Assembly: GCA_011763485.2 (NCBI GenBank) | Contig: JAANSK020289823.1 | Span: 1 to 20,104, forward strand | DNA: 20,104 bases | Direction: 5' to 3' | Source of the DNA: Isoetes engelmannii | Taxonomy: Eukaryota; Streptophyta; Lycopodiopsida; Isoetales; Isoetaceae | Part shown: one piece after another, positions 18,691-20,104 of the stretch | Numbering within the stretch: position 1 is the stretch's first letter | Layout: each line of letters begins with the position of its first letter | Translations under genes and position numbers: made by a program | The notes under the pieces: generated by a model | What the model was told of the DNA's origin: nothing | What the model saw: only the letters and a program-made list of their open reading frames with translations | Databases searched by the model: none

Positions 18691-18708
18691 CCGTCCGTCC
18701 GTCCGTCG
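18691..18708 (+). repeat. CCGT tetranucleotide run
   Basis: Four CCGT units and a partial fifth follow TTAAAATT. It sits at the boundary where the retroelement-like region gives way to AT-rich DNA, as expected of a LINE-type short repeat tail. Confidence 0.85.
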
Positions 18709-19146
18709 TATAATCCCAAATATTAAGAAAACACTCCCCTTCCGTCAACATTCTTATGGAAATTGGTCAAACCCCCTATATTGTGGATAAAGTACTTGGA
18801 CAAATGAGAACCCCCTTGCATTAACCAAGCATGCAAAAATGGCATTTTCCTTCCAAACACTAGGTGCTCCCAAGTCCTAGAGAGAGAAAACTATAAAGAG
18901 AGAAGGCGCTAGAGGGAAACAATAAAACTAGCCAAGTTTTCTACAAAAGAACTCCCACACCACTTAAACAATCCAATACCGTAAACCACAGCTAGGTTCA
19001 AATTCCTGGAAATTATCATATATGTTTCTTTTTTGGTATTTTCTGCTTTACTGGCGTTGATGGCGCCGCTTCTAGCGTCGCCATTCCCCTGCAGCGGCCA
19101 TAGCCATAGCTCACTGCCGTAGCCTGCTTCCGCACCACCATAGCGG
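18709..19146. other. Intergenic DNA, no gene recognised
   Basis: AT-rich at first, then G+C-richer from about 19050. The minus strand is open for 123 codons across 18909-19280, but its product is repetitive (Met-Ala-Ser-Gly-Asp runs) because it reads the minisatellite at 19147-19215. I treat it as a shadow of the repeat. Confidence 0.35.
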
Positions 19147-19215
19147 AGTCGCCGGAAGCCATAGCAGGTCCCAGAGTCGCCGGAAGCCATAGCAAAGTCG
19201 CCAGAAGCCATAGCA
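19147..19215. repeat. Three copies of a 20-bp unit
   Basis: AGTCGCC(G/A)GAAGCCATAGCA occurs at 19147-19166, 19175-19194 and 19196-19215, with one base change in the third. Spacing is 28 and 21 bp. Related CCATAGC fragments precede it at 19098-19146, so the array is probably longer and degenerate. Confidence 0.88.
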
Positions 19216-19275
19216 GGTCTCCTCCGTCGATCCGTTCTGCTGGCGATTAGGTAAGCCGCCCAGAATTGGCCCTCT

Positions 19276-19612
19276 TTCACTGATCCGGCAGATTCACTTC
19301 ATTTCTTTTTTTTTTCAGGGCTTCAGTGATCTGGCAGTCGCTTCATATCTTTTCTTTTCTGCAGGGCTTCAGTGATCCGGCTTTTTTTCTTTTCTTCAGG
19401 GCTTAGTGATCCAACAGATTCGCTTAGAACAAATTTGCTTAGAACAAACTCGCTTAGAACAGATTTGTACTTAAGGTAGATCCGAAGAGCTTCACTGATC
19501 CGGCAGATTCACTTCATTTCTTTCTTTTTTTTCTTCAGGGCTTCAGTGATATGGCAGATTCGCTTCATATCTTTTCTTTTTCAGGGCTTCAGTGATCCGG
19601 CCGATCCTTTAT
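19276..19612 (+). repeat. Minisatellite with a pyrimidine-CAG-GGCTTCAGTGATCCGGCAG-type unit
   Basis: About seven degenerate units of roughly 35-60 bp follow the order GTGATCCGGCAGATTCGC, TTCATATC, a T/C-rich run, then CAGGGCTTCA. A 15-bp subrepeat (GCTTAGAACA at 19422, 19437 and 19452) interrupts the middle. The block from about 19486 repeats the start of the array almost exactly, which suggests a higher-order duplication. Five units carry a polypyrimidine run followed by CAG|GG (CAG at 19316, 19362, 19397, 19536 and 19582), the form of a strong 3' splice site. Confidence 0.85.
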
Positions 19613-19689
19613 TCAGATCCTTTCTTCACCGATCCTTTCTTCAGCACAAATAAGAACAAAAATAATAATAATCAAGGGACGGAATTTGC

Positions 19690-19800
19690 ACCTAGCTGGT
19701 GGCTTACGTCTGTTAACGCCGCGAGTGGCGGCGCCGCCTACAGGTTCCCCGCTGGAAACCTGCACCTACGGGCAGGTTACCAGGCACAAAACCTGACAAT
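19690..19800. other. Cluster of short inverted repeats in G+C-rich DNA
   Basis: CGCCGC-GAGT-GGCGGCG (about 19717-19734) can form a hairpin. Just downstream, CAGGTT and AACCTG alternate several times (about 19740-19797), allowing competing stems. The sequence then turns A-rich (CTTAAAAAAATATAAATA). It may be another small foldback or SINE-type element; no family was recognised. Confidence 0.4.
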
Positions 19801-20040
19801 GAACATAGAAACCTTAAAAAAATATAAATACACATGCCAAAAGTGGTAGGCAATTTCTGGAGTAAACAATATGATGGCGATCCAAGAATATCCCGCATCT
19901 AGCTACTGGAGAAGGCTTGTGACAAATAATGGTTGTGTAGAAGATACATAAATAGATAGAGAATTTTACGTATACAGGAATGTCAAGTAAATTGACATTG
20001 TTGTAACGTGGACGACGCTGACTTGTGATTCTGCGTGATG

Positions 20041-20104
20041 AGAATGCAAGTAAATGTGATAGAATGTAAGTAAAAGTGGAATGTAAGTAAAAATAGAATG
20101 TAAG
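20041..20104 (+). repeat. Tandem repeat with AGAATGTAAGTAAA-type units, cut by the window end
   Basis: Four units of about 17-20 bp are visible: AATGCAAGTAAA, then AATGTAAGTAAA twice, then AATGTAAG at the edge. Each carries a GTAAGT or GCAAGT, the donor splice consensus (20046-20051, 20066-20071, 20083-20088 and 20100-20104). The array continues beyond the window, so its length is unknown. Confidence 0.85.

Larger units (their letters stand above)
17440..18708 (+). mobile_element. Decayed retroelement-like region ending in a CCGT tail (family uncertain)
   Basis: Broken + strand coding traces run through the region. They resemble a retroelement first ORF: a basic Ser/Pro-rich start near 17577 (MTSKARELARNSKPS), then Thr/Ser-rich and Pro-rich stretches, and a charged helical patch (RRRDELCKVREAKLQKKM) near 18373-18430. 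A non-coding G/T-rich stretch follows (about 18530-18690), and the region ends in a tetranucleotide run at 18691-18708. A short tandem-repeat 3' end would suit a non-LTR element rather than poly(A)-tailed plant L1. No reverse transcriptase or terminal repeats were found, so the assignment is weak. The element is clearly broken, with several breaks. Confidence 0.35.

Noticed and set aside
18909-19280. 123-codon minus-strand frame as a gene
   Set aside because: The product is low in complexity and reads a 20-bp minisatellite; there is no domain.
19147-19612. CRISPR-like array
   Set aside because: The units are degenerate, with irregular spacing and no unique spacers of constant length, and the genome is a plant's.

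Overview
The window looks like nuclear DNA of a land plant. Two spliced genes have close plant relatives, PLS-type pentatricopeptide sequence is present, and the rest is AT-rich, repeat-littered intergenic DNA. A seed-free vascular plant (fern or lycophyte) is my best guess. It rests on a bacterial/organelle-type tRNA-Ser(GCU) in apparently nuclear DNA and on a LINE whose motifs are not those of ordinary plant L1. This is inference, not proof.

Layout. (1) 1-1301, + strand: the last three exons of uroporphyrinogen decarboxylase, a tetrapyrrole (chlorophyll/haem) enzyme cut by the window start. (2) 1302-3770: intergenic, with faint decayed coding traces. (3) 3774-3918: a tRNA-like sequence followed directly by a structurally intact tRNA-Ser(GCU). 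(4) 4056-6845: tandem repeats, two unrecognised minus-strand open frames and a T24-G11 tract. (5) 6870-9305: an isolated pentatricopeptide (PPR) fragment on the + strand abutting a decayed minus-strand LINE (endonuclease plus reverse transcriptase, ending just before the expected YADD motif). (6) 9639-9901: a remarkable block of nested inverted repeats, about 105 bp upstream of the next gene. (7) 10007-12701: a complete four-exon gene for a 428-residue membrane protein with the sphingomyelin-synthase-like (PAP2_C) fold. Its second intron uses a GC-AG splice pair. (8) 12702-17440: intergenic, with a 56-bp tandem repeat, two unrecognised coding-like minus-strand stretches, one + strand open frame and two more foldback hairpins (15571-15716 and 16744-16847). 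(9) 17440-18708: a decayed retroelement-like region ending in a short CCGT tetranucleotide tail. (10) 19147-20104: minisatellites, one carrying five polypyrimidine-CAG motifs, and an array of GTAAGT motifs cut by the window end.

The two clear genes lie on the same strand about 8.7 kb apart and show no evident functional link. The most unusual items are the foldback elements with palindromes inside palindromes, the tRNA-Ser(GCU), the GC-AG intron and the LINE. I see no CRISPR array, operon or bacterial-style system.
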